The notes under the pieces are model-generated. The model did no database searches. It was not told where the DNA came from and saw nothing but the letters and a program-made list of their open reading frames with translations. Below are positions 16,299 to 24,802 of a stretch of 64,000 nt of DNA, piece after piece. The translations under genes were made by a program, and so were the position numbers. The stretch covers positions 17,398-81,397 of the forward strand of contig CBFIBS010000014.1 of assembly GCA_965660945.1 (NCBI GenBank), given 5' to 3'. Every line of letters begins with the position of its first letter. Positions within the stretch are counted from its first letter, which is position 1. Source of the stretch: UBA7985 sp002711265. Lineage in GTDB: Bacteria; Pseudomonadota; Alphaproteobacteria; UBA7985.

Positions 16299-17750
16299 TC
16301 AGACATCCTCCTGTTGAGACGAAGAGAAACCGCGCGCCCGGGCGGCAGCCTGCTCGATTTCTTCGAGCATCAGACGCAGGCGGTCGGTCGATGGCGTGGT
16401 ACCCTGCGCTGCGGTAGGACTGCCGCGGCTTGAGGTCTTCAGGTGAAATTCTGGCACCACGTAAGAAGCGGACTGTGCGGTGGGCCCTCTGGTTGGCTCG
16501 GCAACCGGCCGCCCAATTCCAGAACCGGCGCCATATCCGGCTGTGGACTGGCCCCCTGTGTGCAGTCCGGGTCGGTGGCTTGGGCGCCGGTCCTGCTGCA
16601 ACCGGGCTTCGGCCCTCTTCACCAAATCGGCGATCGAGCGTAGCCCCGTTCCCGTTCCTACGGTTTGCTGCGTTGCGGCCACTCCCGTTTCACCGCTCCG
16701 CAGGGAAGGGGCCGGTGGTGCCGGGACAGGTGACGCGGGCGGCGAGGGGGGCGGTAAGGTGGGAGGCGAAACCGACGGCGCCGGGCCACTCATTGCTGCG
16801 GCAGTCGGCGCGGCGCGCGGCGTTGGTTGGCTGGATGATGCCACAGCAGCGGCGGCAGTTGGGATACCTTGGGCCTGCGGCGTGGTCTGGGGTAGGGAAG
16901 CGGCGGGCGCATCCCTCGAAAAACGCTCCATCGCTGCGGCTGCAATGTCGGTCGGGTTCGGGCCTGTATCGACTGGCCGGGGCAGGTCGGCGGCCTTGGC
17001 TGCGGGGGCGCCTGCAGACGCCTTGACGGCCTTCCGGCTCTTCGATGCGCCGAGGTAGGCTTGTTGAACCGCCGGGTTTTGTTGCAGCGCCTCAGCCACG
17101 TCCTCAAGGGTGATCCGCCCATTTTCCAGAACGTAACCTCGGTCCGAGATGGCGAGGCTTCCTTTGGCATTCTGCTCCACCAGAAGAATGCCCAGCCCAG
17201 CCTGCTTGATGATTTTCAGCCGACCAAACAACTCCTTCGACAGCAGCGGGGACAGACCGAGCGACGGTTCATCGAGCAGCAGGATGCTCGGCGCGCTCAT
17301 GATGGCGCGGCCAATGGCCACCATCTGCCGCTCTCCGCCCGACATGGTGCGCACCATCTGATTTTCCCGCTCAACCAGCTTGGGGAACAACCCGTGCACC
17401 AGCGCGAGGTTCGCGGTTTCGCGTTTCCGCGCTCTGTCGGTGTAGGCGCCCAGTCGCAAGTTTTCGATTACACTGAGGTTGGCAAAGATACCCCGGTTTT
17501 CAGGCACCAGTGCGAGCCCAAGGTCGACGATATCGTTGGCGTCCGCGCCCAGAATATTGCGTCCAGACAGGGTGATCGAGCCTTCGACATGTCCTTCGCT
17601 GATCCCGGCCATGGCCTTGAGCAGCGTGGATTTCCCGGCGCCGTTGGCCCCGAGTATCACCACGATTTCACCCGGCTTGACCTGCAACGAAATGTCAGAA
17701 CAGGCGACGTGCTGTCCGTAGCGAACGGAGAGGTTGCTGACCTTAATCAT
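16299..17750 (-). CDS. livF: ABC transporter ATPase LivF with long Pro/Ala-rich C-terminal extension
   Basis: 483 residues, about twice the usual LivF length. Residues 1-240 are a normal ATPase: Walker A GANGAGKST, signature RTMSGGERQMVAIGRA, Walker B SILLLDEPSLGLSP, ending YLGA. About 240 further residues are Pro/Ala/Ser/Thr-rich and probably disordered, with a conserved-looking piece (GLRSIADLVKRAEARLQQDRR) and a final amphipathic helix (TDRLRLMLEEIEQAAARAR). The start is ATG 17750, overlapping the livG stop (ATGATTAA); an upstream extension of the frame runs through livG and is not real. The tail has no obvious role in transport; it may bind a partner such as the flotillin encoded two genes downstream (inference). 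Confidence 0.88.
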   Translation of the reverse strand: MIKVSNLSVRYGQHVACSDISLQVKPGEIVVILGANGAGKSTLLKAMAGISEGHVEGSITLSGRNILGADANDIVDLGLALVPENRGIFANLSVIENLRLGAYTDRARKRETANLALVHGLFPKLVERENQMVRTMSGGERQMVAIGRAIMSAPSILLLDEPSLGLSPLLSKELFGRLKIIKQAGLGILLVEQNAKGSLAISDRGYVLENGRITLEDVAEALQQNPAVQQAYLGASKSRKAVKASAGAPAAKAADLPRPVDTGPNPTDIAAAAMERFSRDAPAASLPQTTPQAQGIPTAAAAVASSSQPTPRAAPTAAAMSGPAPSVSPPTLPPPSPPASPVPAPPAPSLRSGETGVAATQQTVGTGTGLRSIADLVKRAEARLQQDRRPSHRPGLHTGGQSTAGYGAGSGIGRPVAEPTRGPTAQSASYVVPEFHLKTSSRGSPTAAQGTTPSTDRLRLMLEEIEQAAARARGFSSSQQEDV

Positions 17751-18480
17751 CGTCACCCCCGAGGTAAGCTTCAATGACGGCAGGCTGATTGAGCACCGTT
17801 TCGACGTCACCCTCGGCGATTTTGCTGCCGGAGGCCATGACCACGCACCGATCACAGAGTGAGCGGATCGCCTCCATCACGTGTTCGACCACGATGATGG
17901 CTTCGCACTCCTCGCGCAGCGAGGCGATCAGGGCAATACCGGCTTCGAGTTCCGTCGGGTTGAGTCCCGCCAGCCATTCATCAAGCAGCAGCACCCGGGG
18001 TTGAGAAATCAGCGCCCGCGCCAGTTCCACGCGCTTGGTATCGATGTAGGTGAGCTGCCCGGGCATCAAGCCGCCCTTGCCCCCCAGACCCACCCGGTCG
18101 AGCACGGCGCTGACCGCGCGATCTGCGTCGCGAAAGCCGTAGGGGCGGTGCCCGAACAGGCCGCCAACCATGACATTTTCTGCAACCGTCAGCGAAGGCA
18201 GCAGCCGGACGAGCTGAAAGGTGCGGGAGATCCCCAGTTTGCTGATCTGATGAGCGGAAAGATTCGTCAGGCGGCTGTGATCGAGGGTTATTTCACCACT
18301 CGATAGCGCCAGCGCACCGGAAAGCAGGTTCAGGGTCGTGGATTTGCCGGAGCCGTTGGGCCCGATCAGACCGTGCACAGATTTGCTTTCGACCTCAAAA
18401 CTCAAGGTATTGACAGCGACCAGACCGCCAAAGCGCTTGGTGATGCTGTCGAGGGTCAGCAGGTTGTGCGTAGCGCTCAT
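17743..18480 (-). CDS. livG: ABC transporter ATPase LivG
   Basis: 245 residues, normal length. Walker A is GPNGSGKST. The Walker B region is RVLLLDEWLAGLNPTE, where DEPxAGL is usual, so the Pro after DE is Trp. The signature region reads GQLTYIDTKRVELARAL, where LSYGxQR is usual; the canonical LSGGQ-type signature is therefore degenerate, as in some Liv-type ATPases of alphaproteobacteria, and ATP hydrolysis may depend on LivF. The start ATG 18480 overlaps the livM stop by 4 bp (ATGA). It pairs with LivF on the cytoplasmic face of LivHM. Confidence 0.88.
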   Translation of the reverse strand: MSATHNLLTLDSITKRFGGLVAVNTLSFEVESKSVHGLIGPNGSGKSTTLNLLSGALALSSGEITLDHSRLTNLSAHQISKLGISRTFQLVRLLPSLTVAENVMVGGLFGHRPYGFRDADRAVSAVLDRVGLGGKGGLMPGQLTYIDTKRVELARALISQPRVLLLDEWLAGLNPTELEAGIALIASLREECEAIIVVEHVMEAIRSLCDRCVVMASGSKIAEGDVETVLNQPAVIEAYLGGDDD

Positions 18481-19421
18481 CCTTCCCGCCCTCCCGACAT
18501 CAGCCGGCGGCGCAGGTCGAGCAGGATTCCCACAAATCCCTTGGGGATGAAGTAGACGATGACCAGGAACGCGACGCCGAGCAACAAGGTCGTCTGGTTG
18601 GGCAGACTGATCGCGATGGCTTCCCACACGAGCACGAACGGGATCACGCCGATGAGGCCACCCCAGAGGCGCCCGGTCCCGCCCAGCAAAGCCATGATAA
18701 CCACCTGAAAGCTCAACAGCGGGGTGAAGGCGAGCATCGGCTCGATGTAGATATAGCGGGGCGCGAGGATTGCTCCGGCGACCGCGGCGACCGCGCCCGG
18801 GATCATGAACAGCAGGACTTTCAGCCGCGCGCTGTGGATGCCGGCATGCTTTGCCACTTCTTCATCGTCGCCGATTACCCGGAGCGCCAAGCCGACTTTC
18901 GAGCGCTGGATCAGCCAGCCCACAATATAGACAAGCACACACAGCCCCAGGAACTGCCAGTAGATCTCCCGGTCGCCCAGATCGGTCAGGACATAGAGCC
19001 CTTTCTGCCCGGACCAATTCTGCAGCCACGTGACCACCTGCCGGATTAATTCGGCCAGCCCGAGCGTGAAAATCACGAAGTAGACCCCGCTCAGCCGCAG
19101 GGTGGTCAGCCCGACCAGCAGTGCCATCACAGCCCCGAGGCCGCCAGCGATAACCAGCAGGGTCCAGTACGGCAGCTCTGGAAAGTACTCGATCCCAAGC
19201 GCCGTGGTGTAGGAGCCCACGCCGAAGAAGGCGGCCGTGGACAGAGAGATATAGTGCGTTGGTCCGGAGAAGATGGACCAGCTGGTGACCATCGCCGCGA
19301 AGCTAGCGATGGTAACGCCGATTGTCAGCCAGTAGTCCTGACCCCAGAACGGCAGCGTCGCCACCAGCGCCAGCAACACGCCGTAGATCAGGAAGTTTCG
19401 AATTTCACCCGATGAAATCAT
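18477..19421 (-). CDS. livM: ABC transporter permease LivM
   Basis: 314 residues with about nine hydrophobic segments and the family motifs GPTHYISLSTAAFFGVGSYTTA, LRLSGVYFVIFTLGLAELIRQ and GGTGRLWGGLIG. It is an inner-membrane permease of branched-chain-amino-acid/amide-type importers. ATG 19421 overlaps the livH stop (ATGA); a longer in-frame reading back into livH is an artefact. It works with LivH; the substrate is set by the binding protein at 20376-21569. Confidence 0.9.
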   Translation of the reverse strand: MISSGEIRNFLIYGVLLALVATLPFWGQDYWLTIGVTIASFAAMVTSWSIFSGPTHYISLSTAAFFGVGSYTTALGIEYFPELPYWTLLVIAGGLGAVMALLVGLTTLRLSGVYFVIFTLGLAELIRQVVTWLQNWSGQKGLYVLTDLGDREIYWQFLGLCVLVYIVGWLIQRSKVGLALRVIGDDEEVAKHAGIHSARLKVLLFMIPGAVAAVAGAILAPRYIYIEPMLAFTPLLSFQVVIMALLGGTGRLWGGLIGVIPFVLVWEAIAISLPNQTTLLLGVAFLVIVYFIPKGFVGILLDLRRRLMSGGREG

Positions 19422-20284
19422 GACGTTGGCTTTCCGAAAAATCCCTGAGGCCGGAACAGAAGCACCAGCACGAACAGCAGATAAGCCGCCGCCAGCGTCA
19501 GCCCCGGATCGAAGACTGTCGCAACAAATGTTTCGAGGATGCCGAGCAGCAGAGCCGCAACGATGGTCCCCCGCGTGTCGCCGACACCGCCCATGATCAC
19601 GATCACCAGTGCCTTCAGCGTGAACAGCACGCCTGAAGACGGATCCAGCGTCAGAAAGGTTGAGATCAGCGCCCCGCCCACAGCGGTGATGGCGCCGCCA
19701 ATGGCAAAGGCCAGAGCAGAGAGCCGCTCGACGTTGACGCCAACCAGCACCGCACTGTCGGGTGCAACGGCCAGTGCCCGGATCGACATCCCCATCCGTG
19801 ACTTGTGGAGCCAGAGGTACACCAGTGCGCACATCACCGCCGCTGCGAGGAACGCAATGATGCGGTTCAGGCCGTAGTTCGAGCCGAGAATTTCGATCGG
19901 GCGGGAGAGGTAGGAGTAGCTGAAATACTGCCCGCCCACGAGGGCCAGCATGATGCCCACACCGACGAAGGCCAGCCCGAAGGTGGCGAGGATCGAACTG
20001 ACCTCGAGCTCACCTTGGCTCTTTGCCCGACGCACGAGCGGCCGGAGCATGATCACGTAGATCAGGTAATTGAGAACAAAGGCGCCCGGCGCCACGATAA
20101 CCAGCGTCAGCATCGGGCTGATCTGTCCGGCGGTCCAGAACCAAAAGGCAGCCAAGCCGCCCGCGACCAGCAACTCGCCGTTGGCGAGGTTCATGATCCG
20201 ACTGATGCCGTATTGGATATTCAGCCCCAGCGCCACAAGCGCGTAGGTTCCGCCGAGCACCAAACCAGTAATTATGACTTCCAT
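19418..20284 (-). CDS. livH: ABC transporter permease LivH
   Basis: 288 residues, about eight hydrophobic segments, with LivH motifs GGTYALVALGLNIQYGISRIMNLANGELL and LKALVIVIMGGVGDTRGTIVAALLLG. Inner-membrane component. It follows the binding-protein gene by about 90 bp that contain a stable hairpin (20323-20353), which would lower permease expression relative to the binding protein. Confidence 0.9.
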   Translation of the reverse strand: MEVIITGLVLGGTYALVALGLNIQYGISRIMNLANGELLVAGGLAAFWFWTAGQISPMLTLVIVAPGAFVLNYLIYVIMLRPLVRRAKSQGELEVSSILATFGLAFVGVGIMLALVGGQYFSYSYLSRPIEILGSNYGLNRIIAFLAAAVMCALVYLWLHKSRMGMSIRALAVAPDSAVLVGVNVERLSALAFAIGGAITAVGGALISTFLTLDPSSGVLFTLKALVIVIMGGVGDTRGTIVAALLLGILETFVATVFDPGLTLAAAYLLFVLVLLFRPQGFFGKPTS

Positions 20285-20322
20285 CGCATTCCGCAGTCAG
20301 CATGATAAGGGTCTGAACAAGA

Positions 20323-20353
20323 GTGCAGCGCCCCTTTGCAAGGAGCGCTGCAC
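20323..20353 (-). promoter_or_regulatory. Hairpin between binding-protein gene and livH
   Basis: A 9-bp perfect stem (GTGCAGCGC at 20323-20331 with GCGCTGCAC at 20345-20353) plus an inner 4-bp CCTT/AAGG stem. No T-run, so it is better read as a partial terminator or 3' mRNA stabiliser that sets a high binding-protein to permease ratio. Confidence 0.6.
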
Positions 20354-20375
20354 CAACTCACGTGTCCGGGACGAC

Positions 20376-21569
20376 TTACCAGCCTTGCTTGGGAACCGCT
20401 GGTACAGCCCCTTCACGACCCGTGGACGCAACGCCCTTGAAGACGCCGCCCTGCCACTGGCCCACAGTCCAGTAAGCGGAGTTGTTGTTGAACTCATCCC
20501 AGGAGATTTCCCCCATGATGGTGTCAAAGTCGTTCGCGTCAATGTACGCAGAAACTGCGTCGCGGTCGAGCGTGCCAGCACCTTCGATCGCCTGCTCGAG
20601 GATCTGGAACGACGCGTAGACCATGCCTGACGCCCAGAAGTCCGGCTTGGCGCCCGTTACTTCTTCGTGGCGCGCTGCGTAGCTGCTCCAGGCTTCACCG
20701 TCGGCGTAAACGCCGCCCGCGCCCAGAACGCCCTCAGCCGAAGCACCATTGGCGCCGAGGTAGGCCGGGAAGGCCGTCGCAACCGCTGCGTAGAAAGCCT
20801 TGACGTCGAGGTTTTCGATCTTCGCCTGAGCCGTCAGGCCAAAGGTGTCTGGTGGGTAAGACCAGGCAACAAAGGCGTCTGGGTTCGCAGCCTTAGCGGC
20901 TTTGACCACCGGTGACAGGTCACTGGTGCCCAGTGGGTAGGACGTGCTGTACACGATGTCGAAGCCAGCGGCTTCAAACTGCGGGGCTGCCACTTCGGCC
21001 AGTTCGATCCCGAAGGCATCGGCGACGTTGACCATGGCAACACTGTTTCCGATCTCGCCCTGCTCACGCATTTGGCTGAGGACTTCGACCACACCACCGG
21101 CAAGGCCCGTGGCGCCACCAAGGGTGAAGAACATGTTGGGGAACTTTTCAGACAGTGTCTCGATCTGGTCAGAGATGGCTGTGTGGGTCACCATCGGGTA
21201 ACCGTAGCGGTCGAAGATCGGCGCAGCAGCAAGGTTCAGGCCCGTACCATATGGGGCAAGGATGAAATCTGCATTGTCTTGCGTCGCCAGCCGCTGAACG
21301 GCTTTGATGGTTTCACCGGGGTTGGTCTGATCGTCGTATTCAACAATCTCGACCATGTATGACTTGTCCCCGACTTGCAGACCACCACGCGCGTTTACAT
21401 CGTGGGCCCAGAGCTGAACATTCGGCCAGAATGTGACTGCAGCCCCGCCGGCAAGGCCGCCGGTTTTAGGCGCGACGGCGCCAAATTTGAGCGTGTCCTG
21501 AGCAACCGCTGATCCGGCCAGTACGACCGATACCGCAGCGACTGTCAGCGCAGAAAATAGTTTGAGCAT
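20376..21569 (-). CDS. Branched-chain-amino-acid-type ABC substrate-binding protein
   Basis: 397 residues with a signal peptide (MLKLFSALTVAAVSVVLAGSAVAQ, cut near 24) and a LivJ/K-type type I periplasmic binding fold: FGAVAPKTGGLAGGAAVTFWPNVQLWAHDVNARGGL and YDDQTNPGETIKAVQRL. Members bind amino acids, amides or aromatic acids. Linkage with a LigM homologue and a vanillin-type ALDH favours an aromatic or methoxy-aromatic ligand (inference). It is the first gene of the liv-ALDH-flotillin operon. Its 352-bp upstream region carries three sites resembling the GntR operator at 26982. Confidence 0.9.
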   Translation of the reverse strand: MLKLFSALTVAAVSVVLAGSAVAQDTLKFGAVAPKTGGLAGGAAVTFWPNVQLWAHDVNARGGLQVGDKSYMVEIVEYDDQTNPGETIKAVQRLATQDNADFILAPYGTGLNLAAAPIFDRYGYPMVTHTAISDQIETLSEKFPNMFFTLGGATGLAGGVVEVLSQMREQGEIGNSVAMVNVADAFGIELAEVAAPQFEAAGFDIVYSTSYPLGTSDLSPVVKAAKAANPDAFVAWSYPPDTFGLTAQAKIENLDVKAFYAAVATAFPAYLGANGASAEGVLGAGGVYADGEAWSSYAARHEEVTGAKPDFWASGMVYASFQILEQAIEGAGTLDRDAVSAYIDANDFDTIMGEISWDEFNNNSAYWTVGQWQGGVFKGVASTGREGAVPAVPKQGW

Positions 21570-21921
21570 AGCTTCCTCCCTAGGTGATGAGCTCCTCTCT
21601 GAAGCCCGAGGCAGGGCGTGCGGCCTGAACTGTTGCGCGGCCTGACTATCCCACCACTGCCGATGACAACCGTAGTCTGAAATTGAAGTTGTCGTATACA
21701 GAAAAGATACCAGAACATGGATTCATTCCATAAAATTGGTCAAAATCTCAAAAATTCTATATTTCTGTATGCAAAATGGCGTCACGCAGAGGGGCGGTGA
21801 CCCCTTTTTGGGGCTGCATACAGCGCAGGTGTCGGACTTGAAGGGGTGGCGGAGCGCGGGCCTTAGCGAGTCGGTTGCCGCAGGGCGGTGTGGCGGTCCG
21901 GCTGTCGCCAGATAAGCCTGT
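21570..21921. other. Intergenic region of 352 bp upstream of the Liv binding protein
   Basis: The end of dctM lies on one side and the start of the binding-protein gene on the other, both on the minus strand. An AT-rich block (21680-21780) probably contains the promoter. Three GTATAC-like sites are described separately. CCCCTTTTTGGGG at 21801-21813 is a short hairpin. I see no gene. Confidence 0.55.
21691..21824 (-). promoter_or_regulatory. Three candidate GntR operator sites
   Basis: Compared with TTTGTATACAAA at 26982: TCTGTATGCAAA at 21764-21775 matches 10 of 12; GCTGCATACAGC at 21813-21824 matches 7 of 12 and is itself nearly palindromic; GTATAC at 21694-21699 shares the core. They lie 125-255 bp upstream of the binding-protein start. 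Confidence 0.5.
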
Positions 21922-23226
21922 TCAGCCAAACATAGTATTGGGTAGAATCAGGGAAATCTGCGGGAACGCGACGAGGATTATCAGGCAGACAATCATGGCC
22001 AGCCAAAATGGCAGCACACCACTGAAAATCTGCCCGATTGGCACCTGTGGCGCGACAGATTTCACTATGAACACGTTCAGGCCGACCGGGGGTGAAATCA
22101 GCCCCATTTCAAGGGTCAGAACCACCAGCACGCCGAACCAAATCGGATCAATGCCCAACTCGAGGACAATCGGAAAGAAGATCGGCAGGGTCAGCACCAT
22201 CATCGCAAACCCTTCCAGAAAACAGCCCAGCACCAGATAAACCAGCAGCATCAGCAGCAGGACTCCGATCAGCGGCAGACCGAAGCCGAGCACGAAGCTG
22301 CCAATCACGTCCGGAATATGACTGAGCGCCATGAAAGGGCTGATCATATGCGCGGCGATCAGGATCAGCAGTACGGTCGCCGTGGTTGCTGCGGCATCGA
22401 TGGCAGCGGTCCAGAGCACTGTGATTGACAGGGAGCGGGTGATAACGCCGTAGAGGATCACAGCGCCTGCGCCGACGGCGGATGCTTCCACCGGTGAAAA
22501 CAGGCCGGTGTAGATGCCACCGATTGTCAGCAGGACAATGCCCACGACCGGCACGGCGCTGAGCACGGCGCGCGCGCGCGCGCCCATGCCTGCCGTGGGG
22601 CCGGCCGGGCCCAGCGCCGGGTTACGCCAGCACACCAGTGAAATCGCACCGATGAACAGGCCGAGCAGCAGGAGGCCCGGCAGAATTCCGGCAAGGAACA
22701 GGCGGCCGATCGATTGTTCGGTGAGAATGGCGTAGACCACGAACCCGGTCGACGGGGGGATCAGAATGCCCAGCGTGCCGCCCGCTGCGACGGCGCCGGT
22801 CGACAGGCGCGCATCATAGTTGAAGGCATCCATTTCCTTCAGCGCGACCTTGCCCATGGTCAGGGCTGAGGCGACGGAAGACCCGCTGAGCGCAGCGAAG
22901 CCGCCACAGCCGACAATGGTTGCCGAAGCCAATCCGCCCCGCAGGCTGCCCACCAGCGCGTAGGCGGCATTGTAAAGCTGACGGCTCAGCCCGGTCGCGC
23001 TGGCGATGTTTCCCATCAGGATGAACAAGGGGATGACAACCAGCTCGGGCGAGGAGGCCAGTGTGAACGCCTCTGAGGCGAGCAGACTGGTGGCCGCATT
23101 CATGCCGCTGAGGATGGCGATCCCGAAAAAGCCGACGATGAACATCGCGAACGCGACGGGGATGCGAACCAGCAGCAGCGCCAGCAGCGCGACGATACCC
23201 AGCAAGCCGATTTGATACTCGTTCAT
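21922..23226 (-). CDS. dctM: TRAP transporter large permease DctM
   Basis: 434 residues, full length, about 12 hydrophobic segments. DctM motifs are present: PLFILMGNIASATGLSRQLYNAA, GCGGFAALSGSSVASALTMGKVAL and GTLGILIPPSTGFVVYAILTEQSIGRLFLAGILPG. It is the sodium-driven transmembrane subunit of a TRAP importer for organic acids. The start overlaps the dctQ stop by 4 bp (ATGA). Last gene of the GntR-ligM-dctPQM operon. Confidence 0.93.
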   Translation of the reverse strand: MNEYQIGLLGIVALLALLLVRIPVAFAMFIVGFFGIAILSGMNAATSLLASEAFTLASSPELVVIPLFILMGNIASATGLSRQLYNAAYALVGSLRGGLASATIVGCGGFAALSGSSVASALTMGKVALKEMDAFNYDARLSTGAVAAGGTLGILIPPSTGFVVYAILTEQSIGRLFLAGILPGLLLLGLFIGAISLVCWRNPALGPAGPTAGMGARARAVLSAVPVVGIVLLTIGGIYTGLFSPVEASAVGAGAVILYGVITRSLSITVLWTAAIDAAATTATVLLILIAAHMISPFMALSHIPDVIGSFVLGFGLPLIGVLLLMLLVYLVLGCFLEGFAMMVLTLPIFFPIVLELGIDPIWFGVLVVLTLEMGLISPPVGLNVFIVKSVAPQVPIGQIFSGVLPFWLAMIVCLIILVAFPQISLILPNTMFG

Positions 23227-23738
23227 TTAGACTTTGCTCCGGTGTCTGAGTCGCGGGTGTCGATATCGAAAATCGCCAGCTCTATGCTGCGGAGAAGCAT
23301 GCTCAGCGCCGTGACCAAGGCAAACAGGACGATGGAGTTCTGGAACCACACTTTGGGCAGATCGAGCAGGTTGGTGGACAGATTCAGCATCACTGAGATT
23401 TGGGCGCTGTCATAAACGGCCTTAGCCAAGGCCAGGAAAATCAGGGCGCCGAGCAGCGCCGAGAGGGCATCAATCGCGCGGTTCAACGCCTTGGGAAAAA
23501 AGGGCTGGAGCAGGTCGACACCGACATGGCCGCCGCGGCGGTCACACAGCGCCATTGCACCGAATACGAGGATGACCATCGTCATGGTCACAAGGTCCAG
23601 AGAACCAAAAAGGGGGCGCCCGAGGGCGCGCCCCGTTACGTCGATCAAAATGACGACGACTTCAAACAAGAGCCCCAGTCCTGCTATTCCGGCAGTAACC
23701 CATAGCAGGATGTCGATGACCCTTCGCAGAAGTTTCAT
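23223..23738 (-). CDS. dctQ: TRAP transporter small permease DctQ
   Basis: 171 residues, four hydrophobic segments, with the DctQ-like pattern VTGRALGRPLFGSLDLVTMTMVILVFGAMALCDRRGGHVGVDLL. Start 6 bp after the dctP stop. It pairs with DctM in the membrane. Confidence 0.9.
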   Translation of the reverse strand: MKLLRRVIDILLWVTAGIAGLGLLFEVVVILIDVTGRALGRPLFGSLDLVTMTMVILVFGAMALCDRRGGHVGVDLLQPFFPKALNRAIDALSALLGALIFLALAKAVYDSAQISVMLNLSTNLLDLPKVWFQNSIVLFALVTALSMLLRSIELAIFDIDTRDSDTGAKSK

Positions 23739-23744
23739 GCTGGC

Positions 23745-24725
23745 TTAATTCCCCCGCATCGCAGCCAGGGCAGCTTCGCCGCCGACACTGCTTACGTAGG
23801 CATCAGCGACAGCCGAGACCGCATCGGCAAAGGCCTGGATTTCAGCGTCGCTCAGCATCACAACCGTCTTGGTGCTGTCCTCACCGTAGGCGGCCATCGC
23901 GGCGTCTGCAGTTGCTTGCCACGCGTTTTCAGCACTTGCCGACAGGGCGAGACCCGCCGTCGCATCGATTGCAGCCTTCTTGTCTGAGGAAAGGCCGTTG
24001 TAGACGCTCTCGTTCATCACCGCGTAGAAGCTCAGGCGGCCAAGCGGCGCACCGACCGTCACGCTGGAAGCAACTTCGGACAGCTTGAAGTCGGACAGGG
24101 TCGAGGAACCGGTGAACACACCGTCAATCAGGCCGGTCTGCAGGGAGTTGTAAACCTGGCTGATTGGCATTTGAACGGGCGTGGCGCCCAGCGCGGATGC
24201 GACTTCACCCGCCGTTGCGCCGGCAACGCGGATCTTCAGACCCTTCAGGTCGTCAGGGGTGCGGATTACTTTGTCGCGCATGATCATGACCTGCGCTTCA
24301 GAGGTCCAGAGTGCGATAGGCTTGGTAGCAGGGAACTCGCCTGCCAGATGCTCATCGTAAGCTGCCCAAAGGGCTTCGTGACCCCCTGCGTCGGGATCGA
24401 TCGCGCCAGGAAGTTCAACGATCATCGTCTTCTGAAACTGGGAGGAGGTGTAGCCGGGCAGGCCCCAGGCGAAGTCTGCCGCGCCCTGAACAACGCGAAC
24501 GTACTGTTCAACCGGGCCGGCGCCGAGTTCACCACCGGGGTAGTTGCGAACAGTCAGGTCCCCGCCGGTGGCATCCGATACACCCGCGGACAGCTTATCG
24601 ATCAGCGATGCCGTCACGGTGTGAAAGGGTGGGACGAATGAAGCGAACTTAAGCTCCTGCGCCGCAGCTGCGGTGGCGAGGCTTAAGGAGGCAACTGAAG
24701 CTGCCAGAACAGTAAAGTACTTCAT
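23745..24725 (-). CDS. dctP: TRAP transporter substrate-binding protein DctP
   Basis: 326 residues with a signal peptide (MKYFTVLAASVASLSLATAAAAQ). DctP family features include GLKIRVAGATAGEVASALGATPVQMPISQVYNSLQTGLIDGVFTG, whose Arg (KIRVAG) usually binds the ligand carboxylate. This is therefore an importer for a carboxylate, and linkage with the LigM homologue 77 bp upstream suggests a methoxylated aromatic acid (inference). Ribosome site AGGAGA before ATG. Confidence 0.92.
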   Translation of the reverse strand: MKYFTVLAASVASLSLATAAAAQELKFASFVPPFHTVTASLIDKLSAGVSDATGGDLTVRNYPGGELGAGPVEQYVRVVQGAADFAWGLPGYTSSQFQKTMIVELPGAIDPDAGGHEALWAAYDEHLAGEFPATKPIALWTSEAQVMIMRDKVIRTPDDLKGLKIRVAGATAGEVASALGATPVQMPISQVYNSLQTGLIDGVFTGSSTLSDFKLSEVASSVTVGAPLGRLSFYAVMNESVYNGLSSDKKAAIDATAGLALSASAENAWQATADAAMAAYGEDSTKTVVMLSDAEIQAFADAVSAVADAYVSSVGGEAALAAMRGN

Positions 24726-24802
24726 GGTAATTCTCCTTTTTGCCCAACGGAAAGTCCGCGGGTCTATTTTTTGGGGCAGGCGCGTCGATCCTCCGAGCGT
24801 GG

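Noticed and set aside
16430..17058. Plus-strand open frames of 192-198 codons opposite the LivF tail
   Set aside because: They are antisense to the extended part of LivF, have no ribosome site and are explained by low-complexity GC-rich sequence. They do leave a small chance that the LivF tail itself is affected by a frame error.
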